DNA of 64,000 nucleotides from Methanobacteriota archaeon (GTDB lineage Archaea > Halobacteriota > Methanosarcinia > Methanosarcinales > Methanosarcinaceae), in assembly GCA_016841625.1 (NCBI GenBank), contig JAENYU010000001.1, positions 47,919 to 111,918 on the forward strand, in the 5' to 3' direction. Positions 27,082-35,621 of this stretch are shown here, piece after piece. Numbering within the stretch: the stretch's first letter is position 1; every line of letters starts with the position of its first letter. The position numbers and the translations under genes were made by a program. The notes under the pieces were generated by a model. The model worked only from the letters and a program-made list of their open reading frames with translations, ran no database searches and was not told the DNA's origin.

Positions 27082-27523
27082 ATTTCCTCCGGATGTTAGA
27101 AATATGAACAACAGGTAGCTTTTGACCGGTACGGGCTTCGTCAGCCATACTCTCCGAAAAACCGAGATAAACGAGCCATGACTCAATCATAGCCACATTC
27201 ACCGGGAGTAATTCGGCTTGATGGAAGGTCGGTGGCGGTATTTCGGATCTTGAAGATATGTGACACAGTAGACAGTAAACCTTTCCGGTGAGAGTTACAA
27301 TGAAAAGTACTTTGATCGGGACAGGGACCGAAAATAGGGCATTGTTTCCGGCAGCCCCCAGGTCAAAGTAAGCTCCAATTTTCTCGAAGAAAAAACCGAA
27401 GGTAGCAGGGTAAAGCCCGAGCTTCAATGCCTCAAACAGGTCCTTTAGCAGAAATTCTTCATAAATTAAAAATGTACCTGTCGATAGCATTAGCAAAAAA
27501 ACCTGAAATTTATGAAATACCAC
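27053..27523 (-). CDS. Hypothetical membrane protein, ~156 aa
   Basis: Unrecognised. Hydrophobic segments are seen near residues 3-17 (FQVFLLMLSTGTFLIYEE) and 65-85 (VPIKVLFIVTLTGKVYCLLC). The GTG at 27523 has GAGGAG 7 nt upstream, better placed than the ATG at 27538, for which that site lies inside the coding region. A CLLC pair sits at the end of the second membrane segment. The C-terminal 70 residues are soluble. It overlaps the 54-aa gene downstream by 29 nt, so the two probably act together in the membrane. Confidence 0.6.
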   Translation of the reverse strand: MVFHKFQVFLLMLSTGTFLIYEEFLLKDLFEALKLGLYPATFGFFFEKIGAYFDLGAAGNNALFSVPVPIKVLFIVTLTGKVYCLLCHISSRSEIPPPTFHQAELLPVNVAMIESWLVYLGFSESMADEARTGQKLPVVHISNIRRKYEANQSVTK

Positions 27524-27690
27524 CGTTACTCTCCTCATGTAATGATTATTAATTATATATTACTTAAAAAATTCGTACTTAAAAATATTAATTAGTTGGG
27601 GGGAGTTCCGGCCTTTTTATTCTCCGGATCCTGCCACATCTTTTTAAAAAAAGAAGGAGTCTCAGAGATCAGTATGTGATCAATATGTGA

Positions 27691-28461
27691 TCAATAATGG
27701 ATCATAGGCCAGATCACATGCCATAGACTATAGTCCGTAAGCCTCCAGACCACCGGGGCCAGGAATCCGTATTTCCGGAAAAGGGTAATGGGGATCAGGT
27801 TCCCGGCAAATATGAAGATGAACAACCCGGCTCCGAAAACCATGCCTGTAAGCATTCCCATCCGGTACATGCCCGTTATTTGCATTACCGGTTCCCACAA
27901 ACTTGCCAGAAGGGCAGCAATTACAAAAACCTCCTTCTGCCGTTTTCCTTTCAGGAGGACATTTGAGATAAACCATACCAGAAAAACGGTTGGGATAAGA
28001 TGGTAGATTATCTCAAGGAAGATCCCGCCGCTTAGATAAACGGGGATGGAAAAAGGAAACGGGACATGAATATTGGGCAGGTCCATTGCCAGACCGACCA
28101 GGATTTCTATTATGGCAAAACCGAAACCCAGGAGGACCGGATACAGGAAACGCTGTTTGTTTGAAATTTTTTCGTCCCAGATGTCCGGAAAACCGGTTCT
28201 TTCAGCGAGTTTTATGGCAATAAATCCGAAAAAGGCTGCAAGGATTATTGCCGACCAGGCTCCCGTCCAGTTTTGTACGATAGGATGGTCTATCCCAAAA
28301 TATGTCCAGACAGCTTTTCCAAACAGCATAAATAAAACGAGGACCAGAAAAGTCTTGTCCGAGTTCGTCAGTTTGTCCACAATAAGATTTTTGTTAGAAA
28401 CTTTTACATAAAGGTATCTGAAAGCGCTCCTGAAAGCGTCAACCTCCCCCTTCTTTTTCAA
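27691..28461 (-). CDS. Polytopic membrane protein, 256 aa
   Basis: About seven predicted membrane helices (for example KTFLVLVLFMLFGKAVW, AWSAIILAAFFGFIAI, PVLLGFGFAIIEILVGLA, MVFGAGLFIFIFAGNL). The spacing of IFLEIIYHLIP and LLASLWEPVMQ recalls CPBP-type intramembrane proteases, but the EExxxR motif is absent, so I do not assign that family. The start is TTG at 28461, with GGAAC upstream; no ATG is near. It is in line with the two small membrane genes downstream, but 150 bp apart. The function is unknown. Confidence 0.6.
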   Translation of the reverse strand: MKKKGEVDAFRSAFRYLYVKVSNKNLIVDKLTNSDKTFLVLVLFMLFGKAVWTYFGIDHPIVQNWTGAWSAIILAAFFGFIAIKLAERTGFPDIWDEKISNKQRFLYPVLLGFGFAIIEILVGLAMDLPNIHVPFPFSIPVYLSGGIFLEIIYHLIPTVFLVWFISNVLLKGKRQKEVFVIAALLASLWEPVMQITGMYRMGMLTGMVFGAGLFIFIFAGNLIPITLFRKYGFLAPVVWRLTDYSLWHVIWPMIHY

Positions 28462-28533
28462 GAAAGTTCCAATTATTCGACCTTAATTTCATACTAATTT
28501 ATATTGAATTGTCATCTCAAATTTATATTAAAA

Positions 28534-29133
28534 TCAAAAACCAGTTGCCTGTTCAATTGCATCACTCGGGCAGTGCTCGTAACACCTGCCACATTCCAGG
28601 CATATTGCTCTGTCAATTTTGTAAATATCTCCTTCACTGATCGCTCCTGTGGGGCATAGCTCTTCACATATGCCACAGGCTGTACATTTCTCTGTAATTC
28701 TATAGCCCGGTTCTTCTACCGTCGCTCCCCCGAAGGCGAACCTTTCACGTTTTGGAGGGACAACCGATAAGTCAAATACCTCTCCTACTCCTTCTGATAA
28801 ACAGAATACCTCCAGTATTTCTTTTGTATCTTCCGGGTATACTTCATCAAGAACAGGGTTTGTTTCAAATATTTTCTCCACATAACTTTTATCAACGAAT
28901 TCTATTTTTCCCTTGACCCTGACAGTAACATAGTTTTTATCCATGCCCACGATAGCAATTTCCGGATTTTCCTTTAATTGCTTATAATACGGTTTCCCCC
29001 TTGCTGTGAGGAAGTACAGTTTATCATTTTCAGCCAGCATTACATCGCTCATCCTGACTGCCGGTTTCCCCTTATCAACAGTTGCAACCGCCACGGATTT
29101 GATGTTTCTTAGAAATTCCAGTGGGTTTTCCAT
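28534..29133 (-). CDS. Flavin-binding PNPOx-like protein fused to 2x[4Fe-4S] ferredoxin
   Basis: Residues 1-110 have the split-barrel flavin-binding pattern of the pyridoxamine-phosphate-oxidase family (SVAVATVDKGKPAVRMSDVM, KLYFLTARGKPYYKQLKENP). Residues ~150-195 contain two ferredoxin motifs, CTACGICEELCP and CLECGRCYEHCP, each with a following CP. The combination suggests an FMN redox protein that passes electrons through two clusters, probably a reductase in the cytosol. Members of this fused family are common in anaerobic archaea, with no established substrate. It stands alone, with a 72-bp spacer to the membrane gene downstream. Confidence 0.8.
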   Translation of the reverse strand: MENPLEFLRNIKSVAVATVDKGKPAVRMSDVMLAENDKLYFLTARGKPYYKQLKENPEIAIVGMDKNYVTVRVKGKIEFVDKSYVEKIFETNPVLDEVYPEDTKEILEVFCLSEGVGEVFDLSVVPPKRERFAFGGATVEEPGYRITEKCTACGICEELCPTGAISEGDIYKIDRAICLECGRCYEHCPSDAIEQATGF

Positions 29134-29683
29134 GCTCTTACCTTTCTTTCACTTTTAAATCCGTATTGTTGGATAACAGGGGAAGTAATGATTCAGTATC
29201 TCCTATGAGGATGCTTTTATGGAAACCTGTTAATTTTTGCTGCAAAAACATAATTCCTCACTTTATAAAGTTCCCCTTTTGTACGATATTTCTTTGTTAG
29301 AAGTGCTATATATTAGTGTACAAAACAAAAGTCCAAAATAATTGTTTCTTGCACTAATTTGGAAAAATAGGAGACTTTTAGGGCCCCGAAAGGTTCTGAA
29401 GGTCAAACTCGGGCTAAAGAGACTGTCCGAAAATTCAATTTCAGGGCAAAAACAGGTGAAAAATGAGGTGTCTAAAGCCTTTAAATCGAAAAAAAAGGAT
29501 TTCTGTTATTACTGCTAGTAATTGTCGGACCGCCTGTAAAGCGAAGGTTACGCTTTGAACTGAAGGTCATAGGGTAAACTGGAGATCACACTAAACTGTT
29601 CCTGCTAGAAATTATTTCATGCAGAAGCCCTGCATGAACATCCGACCCGGAAGAACCGATGGTTCTCATACCTTCGGTTTCAT
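29134..29683. other. 550-bp spacer with a MITE candidate and several hairpins
   Basis: No gene supported. It contains an inverted-repeat segment (29425-29530) and a chain of hairpins: AAAGCG/CGCTTT (about 29537-29556), CATGCAG/CTGCATG (about 29618-29636) and ACCGA/TCGGT (about 29657-29678). The last ones lie just beyond the 3' end of the small membrane gene at 29684 and could be its terminator. Confidence 0.45.
29425..29530. mobile_element. Candidate miniature inverted-repeat element, ~106 bp
   Basis: The ends GTCCGAAAATT (29425-29435) and AATTGTCGGAC (29520-29530) are inverted, matching 10 of 11. No open frame lies inside. No target duplication is clear, so this could be an eroded insertion-sequence remnant. 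Confidence 0.4.
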
Positions 29684-29941
29684 TTAAAAGTACAGCTTAA
29701 TTTGTTTCCACAGCAGTATGCATAAAACAATCAGGCAAAGAAAAAGAAAAAAATGCAGAACCAGGCCAATAATTACTTCTGAATTTCCTCGCATGCCACT
29801 CAAATTTGGAGTTTTCTGGCTCGAATTACAACGGGAACTCCCCGAACAATTTTGAGAATCAAGTGTTGAGGAGTCTGTATCAGAAGGACTTGACTCTACA
29901 TTTAATTCTTCGGTCATTTGATTAAGGTTGTTTCCTTTCAT
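29684..29941 (-). CDS. Small single-pass membrane protein, 85 aa
   Basis: Not recognised. The N-terminal half is Ser/Thr/Asn-rich and low in hydrophobics (SSPSDTDSSTLDSQNCSGSS), and a strong C-terminal membrane helix (GLVLHFFLFLCLIVLCILLW) ends in Lys, giving a tail-anchored layout. The ATG at 29941 lacks a clear Shine-Dalgarno; M9 is an alternative. It is flanked by AT-rich spacers on both sides. Plausible but unproven gene. Confidence 0.5.
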   Translation of the reverse strand: MKGNNLNQMTEELNVESSPSDTDSSTLDSQNCSGSSRCNSSQKTPNLSGMRGNSEVIIGLVLHFFLFLCLIVLCILLWKQIKLYF

Positions 29942-30171
29942 GCCACTTAATTATAATATAATACGCCTAATTAAACTTTTTTATTTGATTTAAATGATAC
30001 TTTTTTGTTTTTCCAGGGGCAAGTGCCCCGTTTCTATCCTCTTCCATAACTCCTGCTTCATCCGGGGCGTTGGCAGTTTTAACTTCCCGGAATTCAAAAA
30101 TGGAATAACTGCTTAATACCGGTTTTTGCCGAAGCAGTTTACAGGCTAATGATCTAAATTTTACAATCCCG

Positions 30172-31170
30172 TTATTTATATACTATGTTCAAAAGTTTGA
30201 GGGGATTCTTGCTGGCAGCAAGTGAATAGTACGCACAGGGATAAGCCAGAGGGGCCAGAGTTTCAAAAATGAACCTGTTCCTTTCCGAATGCTCCATTTT
30301 TCTAATTAAATTTCCTTTTATCAAATCATCATAAGATTCACTTTCAATTATGCTTCTTGCAGCAAAATTACCGCTCTGGATGGCGTATCTCATCCCGAAT
30401 CCCCAGAGGTAGTCCTGAAAACCTCCTGCTTCTCCTATGAGCATTGCCCCATTTTCATCATGAAAATCTTTCTTTATTTCGAAATGCCCGTAGCCACCGA
30501 ATTTTTTCCCTGAAGCAACCTCAGTTCTATCGAGAAAATCTGAAAAATAGTCAACAGTACTCCGGAGGAACTCCTCAGAGTCGTGGGCAAGTTTGCGGTT
30601 AAAAACAGTTGCAATTGTTCCGTGGCCGTTTTTGATCAAAAGGTAAGAGTAAAATCCTGTGGCTATTTCCTTTCCAAAAGCCATATGATACCCACTCTCA
30701 GAGTTCGTTTTGAACTTTATCCCCTTTACAAAAGCAGTTGCCTTTTTTGGGCCTGTAGCGTTTACTTTTATGGGAACTTCCTTACCCGGTTTGGAACCGA
30801 AGTGAACATTTACTCCCAGTTTCTCAGCCTGCTCAAGTAAACCTGTATCCAGGCAACCTTTACTGCTTCCTCTTCTAACCAGGTAACAACCATTTTTCAC
30901 TTTGATTGTCTTCATTTTGCCGGAATAATGAATGTTTAATTCTGAAATGGGTTCGTAATCGAAAGTCAAATCAATGCCATAGGACTCTATCTGTTTCAGG
31001 ACATCAATTTTCTCTGACCAGTTCTCAAGACCCTGCCAATCATCATTGAATCTCGTACCAACATAATTCTTTTTTTCATAAACATTAACCTTGTACCCAT
31101 TTTTGCGAAGAATTATCGCACATGCTAGCCCGCTTATCCCTCCCCCCATGATATTTATTTTTTTGTCCAT
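30172..31170 (-). CDS. FAD-dependent oxidoreductase, geranylgeranyl-reductase-like
   Basis: A 332-aa flavoprotein. The dinucleotide-binding motif MGGGISGLACAIILRKNGY is at residues 8-26, with an acidic VYEKK end of strand 2. A GEAGGFQDYLWGFGMRYAI motif lies at about residues 243-261, typical of the geranylgeranyl reductase/PHBH group that in archaea saturates lipid isoprenoid chains. It is shorter than the main archaeal GGR (about 400 aa) and less conserved in the middle, so it is a paralogue with uncertain substrate. The ATG at 31170 is divergent from the gene at 31354. Confidence 0.75.
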   Translation of the reverse strand: MDKKINIMGGGISGLACAIILRKNGYKVNVYEKKNYVGTRFNDDWQGLENWSEKIDVLKQIESYGIDLTFDYEPISELNIHYSGKMKTIKVKNGCYLVRRGSSKGCLDTGLLEQAEKLGVNVHFGSKPGKEVPIKVNATGPKKATAFVKGIKFKTNSESGYHMAFGKEIATGFYSYLLIKNGHGTIATVFNRKLAHDSEEFLRSTVDYFSDFLDRTEVASGKKFGGYGHFEIKKDFHDENGAMLIGEAGGFQDYLWGFGMRYAIQSGNFAARSIIESESYDDLIKGNLIRKMEHSERNRFIFETLAPLAYPCAYYSLAASKNPLKLLNIVYK

Positions 31171-31353
31171 TTGAGCACCGGCATAAAGTGGAACTCATTA
31201 ATATTTATATCTTCTTTTTTTATGAGTTTCTATATCTTCTGCCAGCCTATTTTTCTGATCTCTTCTCAAAGAAGCAAAGAAATATTGCCGGGCTTTGCTG
31301 GATTTTTTCCATTTATACAAAATCTTATATCTTAAACAGATAAATTCCAGATA

Positions 31354-31758
31354 ATGGATTTTCTAATAGTTGCTGCAATAATTGCGGCACTTTTAATTGT
31401 TATCGGCATAGGAGTTTTTCTGGTTTTCAACCGGAACCTGAAACAGGCTGATGAGACCAGGTATCCCGAAGGTCACTGGATGGGCATAGGAATCGGAATC
31501 GGGCTCTTACTGGGGATGCCGGCAGGTTTGCTTATGGGTATTGCTATGGATAACATGGCAATAGGCGTTGCAACCGGACCTGCCCTGGGAATGGGGTTAG
31601 GGATTGCAATCGGTTCGGCTCTGGAGAAGAAACACAAGGAAAATGTCAGGCCCCTATCCGAAGAAGAAAGAAGAATGAAAAAGAGGCTAACCCTCGTTAC
31701 TTTAAAACTTTTGATTATAGGTATCCTGATCTTCCTGGCTCTGGTCTTTCGCAGATAA
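31354..31758 (+). CDS. Glycine-zipper membrane protein, 134 aa
   Basis: Three hydrophobic segments: residues 3-25, a glycine-zipper helix (GIGIGIGLLLGMPAGLLMGIA) with a second GLGIAIG stretch, and a C-terminal helix (LKLLIIGILIFLALVF). Between them is a charged linker LSEEERRMKKRL. The 56-aa protein at 39466 shares the same order (glycine zipper, LSETEKKIK, hydrophobic helix), so the two belong to one family. The function is unknown. The ATG at 31354 has a weak ribosome site. Confidence 0.65.
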   Translation: MDFLIVAAIIAALLIVIGIGVFLVFNRNLKQADETRYPEGHWMGIGIGIGLLLGMPAGLLMGIAMDNMAIGVATGPALGMGLGIAIGSALEKKHKENVRPLSEEERRMKKRLTLVTLKLLIIGILIFLALVFRR

Positions 31759-31862
31759 TGGGGCGGGTTGGCATTCTGGAATTTTCAAGACATCTGGCCC
31801 TTGCCCAGACTACCCTTTTTTCACTTTTGATTTGTTTCTTTCCGGACAGGGTCCCTATTTTT

Positions 31863-32021
31863 TTACATGTTTACTTCGCCTTCGTGCCCCAGATGCTCTT
31901 TGTTGGTCTTTTTTTGCCTATTTATATCTCCTTGCGATGCTCCGTTCACGGTCATGTCGTCAATTATCTTGTCAGCGATTTGCTTGCGCTTTTTGTCCAT
32001 TTCCTTCTCTTTTCCGGTCAT
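31863..32021 (-). CDS. Small hydrophilic protein, 52 aa
   Basis: A short gene with an excellent start: GGAGG lies at 32028-32032, 6 nt before the ATG at 32021. It encodes a strongly charged helical peptide (MTGKEKEMDKKRKQIADKII at the start, then DDMTVNGASQGD) with no cysteines or membrane segment. The stop is TAA at 31863. The plus-strand frames across this stretch are shadows. The family is not recognised. It is 149 bp downstream of the NlpC/P60-like gene on the same strand, separated by a 12-bp tandem repeat. Confidence 0.6.
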   Translation of the reverse strand: MTGKEKEMDKKRKQIADKIIDDMTVNGASQGDINRQKKTNKEHLGHEGEVNM

Positions 32022-32067
32022 TTTATTCCTCCTTTATTTCTCGGTATTATTGCGGTTATCTTTAGAG

Positions 32068-32135
32068 GTTATCGTTTAGGCTGTCGTTTAGGCTATCGTT
32101 TAGGCTATCGTTTAGGCTATCGTTTCGGCTATAGT
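32068..32135. repeat. 12-bp tandem repeat, about five copies
   Basis: Unit TATCGTTTAGGC repeated with minor changes between the two minus-strand genes. The plus-strand frame reads YRLG repeats and is not considered a gene. Confidence 0.9.
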
Positions 32136-32169
32136 TGCGGATTGGTTTTGTTTATCGTTGTAGATTTTC

Positions 32170-32988
32170 TTACGGTACGTACTTTTTCAGGTTCCAGCGG
32201 GAAACTGCCTGTTCCTTAAAGCCTTTGTAAGCTTTGCGAAATTCATCATGGGTAAAGACCGTAACTTTGTGTTTGGAGGACGAAGCCCAGATCCAGTATG
32301 GGGTATTGTCTCCCGTTTTTTCCCTGTAGCGGCCAAGAAAAATAGTGGTGTGAGGCATATTTTTTATTATGCACATATCCCCCGGCTTCAGTTCAAGGCA
32401 GGGGTCCGTCATATCGGAGGGTCTGACCGATGTTTTGACCCTTTCGGTGTACGGGTATTTTCCCGTGTATTTTCCAAGGTTAAGGGCGTTTGTATCCGGG
32501 ATCAGGGCGTTATCGTGATAGATGATTCCCAGGGCGTCCCGCATCGCCTCAATCGAAAGGGCGGAGCAGTCGATAGCATTTCCTTTTTTCCAGGCACTCC
32601 AGCCTTTTTCGAAGCCGTCGTTGTAAATGATGTGAAGCAGGTCATCGATACCTGTGCGCTTGCCCTGTGCACCCATTACGAAATCCGTGCCGTCGTACAT
32701 AAGCAGGCGAATTATGTATGCTTCCATTATTAGCGAATTAATGGCAGCTTTATCCGGGTGGTGATAGGAACAGACCGGTATAAACTCGCAGCTTCCGTTT
32801 TCTACAAGGAAATACCGTCCTTTTGACGGACACACGGGAGCTGACCTGAGATAAGCCGGGACCAGTACGTGGACTGATTGCCAGTACGTAGACCGGTAGT
32901 CGTCGAGTGCTCCTTCGAGATCAGCCATAACTAAAGCCGTTTCAATGGAACGCATATTTAGAGAGCAGATCGGGTTTGAAATGTCCAT
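32170..32988 (-). CDS. NlpC/P60-like cysteine peptidase domain protein
   Basis: A 272-aa protein whose second half matches the papain-like NlpC/P60/CHAP pattern: NAIDCSALSIEAM (nucleophile Cys, about residue 144), then KPGDMCIIKNMPHTTIFLGR (catalytic His, about 213), and YWIWASSSKHK as the polar third position. The first half is unassigned (CSYHHPDKAAINSLI). No signal peptide is seen, so it may be cytosolic; archaea lack murein, and the target is unknown. Such domains also occur as amidases and in toxin or virus-related proteins. Confidence 0.6.
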   Translation of the reverse strand: MDISNPICSLNMRSIETALVMADLEGALDDYRSTYWQSVHVLVPAYLRSAPVCPSKGRYFLVENGSCEFIPVCSYHHPDKAAINSLIMEAYIIRLLMYDGTDFVMGAQGKRTGIDDLLHIIYNDGFEKGWSAWKKGNAIDCSALSIEAMRDALGIIYHDNALIPDTNALNLGKYTGKYPYTERVKTSVRPSDMTDPCLELKPGDMCIIKNMPHTTIFLGRYREKTGDNTPYWIWASSSKHKVTVFTHDEFRKAYKGFKEQAVSRWNLKKYVP

Positions 32989-33217
32989 TGCGCTTCGACA
33001 TCCTGGAATTTTGATTTCCTTATGTGGGGAATTAGTGATTAAGGGAATTTTCGATTAGAGGAATTAACGATAAAGAAATGAATTCAACATTTGTCTTTTT
33101 TTGTAACACTATTCTTCTGACATTTATTACAATAAAATCATTTCTATTAAGTCTCTTAAATCTGGTGCCATTAATAACTTACTATTTTTTTATAGACATT
33201 AGTACTTACTTGTATTG
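32989..33217. other. AT-rich spacer, nothing recognised
   Basis: The upstream region of the NlpC/P60-like gene; AT-rich, with no gene or clear repeat. Confidence 0.4.
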
Positions 33218-33292
33218 GTGAACTACCCCTCCCTGCTTCTTCGGAGTCGAGGAAGGGGACTTCCCGCCTGCGAAGTTAAAGGCTCGCCGAAG
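33218..33292 (-). mobile_element. Fused-end deletion derivative of a TnpB element
   Basis: On the minus strand the sequence joins a left end (TTTAACTTCGCAGGCGGG, then AAGTCCCCTTCC) directly to a right end (TCGACTCCGAAG, then GCAGGGAGGGGTAGTTCAC). Both match the TnpB element at 13463-14934. The two halves meet at the shared CTTCCTCG word, so an internal deletion by recombination is likely. It carries the conserved 3' part of the guide-RNA scaffold but no tnpB. Confidence 0.75.
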
Positions 33293-33297
33293 GTTTT

Positions 33298-34799
33298 CAG
33301 TAGTTCCGATTAGACTTACTTCCGAATGCCAAGAACATATCTATTTTACGTTTCACTAATTACTTTTCAAAATAGTTTATGTCTTTCATCAGAGTTCAAA
33401 ATTCTTAATCTACAACTTCCACCAACATTTTTCAAAAAATTGGGATCTATCGAGTAATTTTATAGCATAAGCTATTAAATTCATGAAATTTTATTAATGC
33501 AATTTATATTTCAATTAATCGAGTTCGAAGCGCTCGATTTCTTTCTTCATTAAACCATCTCAAACAGTCCAGTAACACCCTAAATGGAACTGAATTCAGC
33601 GATTTTAGCCCATATCTAACAGCTTTATTTATGTCTTCACTTATTAACGATTTTAACTCATGAGATGTAATTTCTACAACTGACTTTAGCATATTTAGAA
33701 CATTGTACATGATGCATTGAATGATAAAGAACAACACTCTTGCTACTGGAGATTTTGCACATGTTCTTATCTTGAAGTCGTTTTTCACTCTATAGCCAGT
33801 TTCTATATTCCATCTTTTTCTGTATTCTTCCGGAATTGTCTTTTCAAATTTTTCAATTGATTCTGCTTTCTTATTTGTTGCAAACAGAATGTATTTTTCT
33901 CTTTTTTCATCATACATTGCCACAATATTGAAAGAAGGCCCTCCTTTCTGAAACTTGTATTCAAAAATAGTTGAAGTATTTCCCCACTCTTTTTGATGAT
34001 TTTTAAGTTCTCTGTTGATAACCGGATTTGGTTTAGCTGCTATAACAAAGTTGACTTTAAGTTCATCTAATTTTGAAATCACCACTGTATTAAAAAATTC
34101 CTTATCAAGGTATGTTGTCCCTGTTTTTACACCCATTATCTCAAGTCTTTTGAATAAAGATTCCATTAAAATGGAATAATTCTTGTTCAAACCATTAATG
34201 TCGATCACGTCAAGTGTCAATTGAGAAGTTCCAATTATATCAAGGGTACAGAAAGATTTGCCCCACAAACTTCCATTCTTTCGTTTTATTCCCCTAATAC
34301 CTGGTGTATTTTTGTCTCCATAAAACGGAATATCATGAAAATCAATAGCAATGTCATGAACGTCGTTTTCAAGTTTCATCGTCTTGAAGATTTCAGAATT
34401 CATTTTTCTGAAAGAGGAAAGAATGTCTTCAATTTTATTTTCTTTGATGTAATTGAAAATAGTATCGGCAGAGGGTATTCTTAGATCAGGATTCTTGCTT
34501 TTGACATCATTACTTGCAGATTCAAGAGAGTTTGTTTGAGATGTTGCGGCATACAACAATACGTTCAAAGTCTCCTGACATTCATAATTTGCAGATTCTG
34601 GCAAAGTTATTATATCATATTTTCCAAAAAGCTCAGAGGACACAGCCAGCAAGCTGGCTGTATCTATGGCCATGGAGTCGTTTTTTGTTGGCATCAGAAA
34701 CGAATTCCATGGACCATTAGATCTTTTTTTCGGTTAATTGATAATATTTTTTAATGTTCTGCATTCAGCATTCGGAACTCGGGTTATTCGGAACTACTG
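33298..34799 (-). mobile_element. Complete ISH3-like insertion sequence, 1502 bp
   Basis: Terminal inverted repeats of about 32 bp start CAGTAGTTCCGA at both ends and share TTCCGAATGC further in. The element is flanked by 5-bp direct repeats GTTTT (33293-33297 and 34800-34804). It contains one transposase gene. Size, terminal repeats and target duplication fit the ISH3 family. Confidence 0.88.
33504..34694 (-). CDS. ISH3-like DDE transposase
   Basis: A 396-aa transposase. Candidate catalytic residues are the Asp in IAIDFHDIPFYGD (first D), TTYLDKEFFNT (second D) and RWNIETGYRVKNDFKIRT (the YREK-like Glu). The C-terminal RVLFFIIQCIMYNVLNML helix is typical of IS4-superfamily/ISH3 enzymes. The frame is intact and the gene fills most of the 1.5-kb element, so the element may be active. 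The more AT-rich sequence is consistent with a mobile origin. The ATG at 34694 is followed by in-frame M8; either could be used. Confidence 0.88.
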   Translation of the reverse strand: MPTKNDSMAIDTASLLAVSSELFGKYDIITLPESANYECQETLNVLLYAATSQTNSLESASNDVKSKNPDLRIPSADTIFNYIKENKIEDILSSFRKMNSEIFKTMKLENDVHDIAIDFHDIPFYGDKNTPGIRGIKRKNGSLWGKSFCTLDIIGTSQLTLDVIDINGLNKNYSILMESLFKRLEIMGVKTGTTYLDKEFFNTVVISKLDELKVNFVIAAKPNPVINRELKNHQKEWGNTSTIFEYKFQKGGPSFNIVAMYDEKREKYILFATNKKAESIEKFEKTIPEEYRKRWNIETGYRVKNDFKIRTCAKSPVARVLFFIIQCIMYNVLNMLKSVVEITSHELKSLISEDINKAVRYGLKSLNSVPFRVLLDCLRWFNEERNRALRTRLIEI

Positions 34800-34849
34800 G
34801 TTTTACAAAAAAAGTTAATAAAGCCCCGATGTAAAATATAGGGATGTAA

Positions 34850-35587
34850 ATGACGGGTACGGGACAGGAACCAGAAAAAGAACCAGAAAAAGAATCCGGA
34901 CGAAAATCAGGAAGAGATAATGAAGGCTGGATTTACCGGGGCATAGGTCTCCTGATACTCTTACTATCCTTTGAAACCTGGAATATTCTAAATGGGAGAT
35001 GGAATTCCCTGAACCAGCTGCCTCTCTACATTTACTTCGGAGTCCTGACCGTTTACCTGCTGGCAGAAAGAATCTCATACCGGGGACCGGGCGGTGGGCC
35101 GGATAATACCGGAAAACAGACGAAGAAGTGGACCAGATACCTGCTTTTACTGTTCTGGTGGCCGCTGTTAATTCTGCCGGTTCTGGAATACAGCCTGGTT
35201 CATGAATACGGTTTCTATCCGGGTTACAATTTTTCTGTTGCTGCCGTCGGTCTTGCACTGACCCTATTTGGCACGGGCCTGAGAGCCTGGGGCTTATGGT
35301 CCCTGGGAAAGTATTTCTCGGCCCACATAGAGATCCGGGACGGTCACGAACTGGTCGAAAAAGGTCCCTACAGGTTCATCAGGCATCCCGCTTATGCAGG
35401 GAACATTTTACAGACTGCGGGGATACCCCTTATCCTGAATGCTTATTTTTCCCTCTCCATTTCGGCGGTCCTGATTCTCCTGTTCTTATACCGGCTTAAA
35501 CTGGAAGAAGAGACTTTGATCCGGGAAGTAAAAGGTTATGAGGATTACTTAAAAAGAACTTCCCGGCTCATCCCTAAGATATGGTAA
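34850..35587 (+). CDS. Isoprenylcysteine carboxyl methyltransferase (ICMT)-family membrane enzyme
   Basis: A 245-aa membrane protein with five or so helices and the ICMT/PEMT signature GPYRFIRHPAYAGNIL (about residues 171-186), plus the C-terminal LEEETLIREVKGYEDYLKR acidic helix. Together these form the SAM and substrate site at the membrane face. Archaeal and bacterial members methylate diverse lipids or small molecules; protein isoprenylcysteine is unlikely as a target here. The N-terminal 24 residues are low-complexity (KEPEKES). The ATG at 34850 lies 51 bp outside the insertion sequence, which may have displaced its promoter. Confidence 0.82.
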   Translation: MTGTGQEPEKEPEKESGRKSGRDNEGWIYRGIGLLILLLSFETWNILNGRWNSLNQLPLYIYFGVLTVYLLAERISYRGPGGGPDNTGKQTKKWTRYLLLLFWWPLLILPVLEYSLVHEYGFYPGYNFSVAAVGLALTLFGTGLRAWGLWSLGKYFSAHIEIRDGHELVEKGPYRFIRHPAYAGNILQTAGIPLILNAYFSLSISAVLILLFLYRLKLEEETLIREVKGYEDYLKRTSRLIPKIW

Positions 35588-35621
35588 CTGGTAACTGGTA
35601 TCCGGTATTCAGGAACGTGAT

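Noticed and set aside
27691..28461. Considered calling this a CPBP intramembrane protease
   Set aside because: The EExxxR and later His motifs are not present in the expected form; kept as an unassigned membrane protein.
31758..32219. Plus-strand frame of 153 codons
   Set aside because: It overlaps a convincing minus-strand 52-aa gene with a strong ribosome site and reads through a 12-bp tandem repeat (YRLG units); no start signal of its own.
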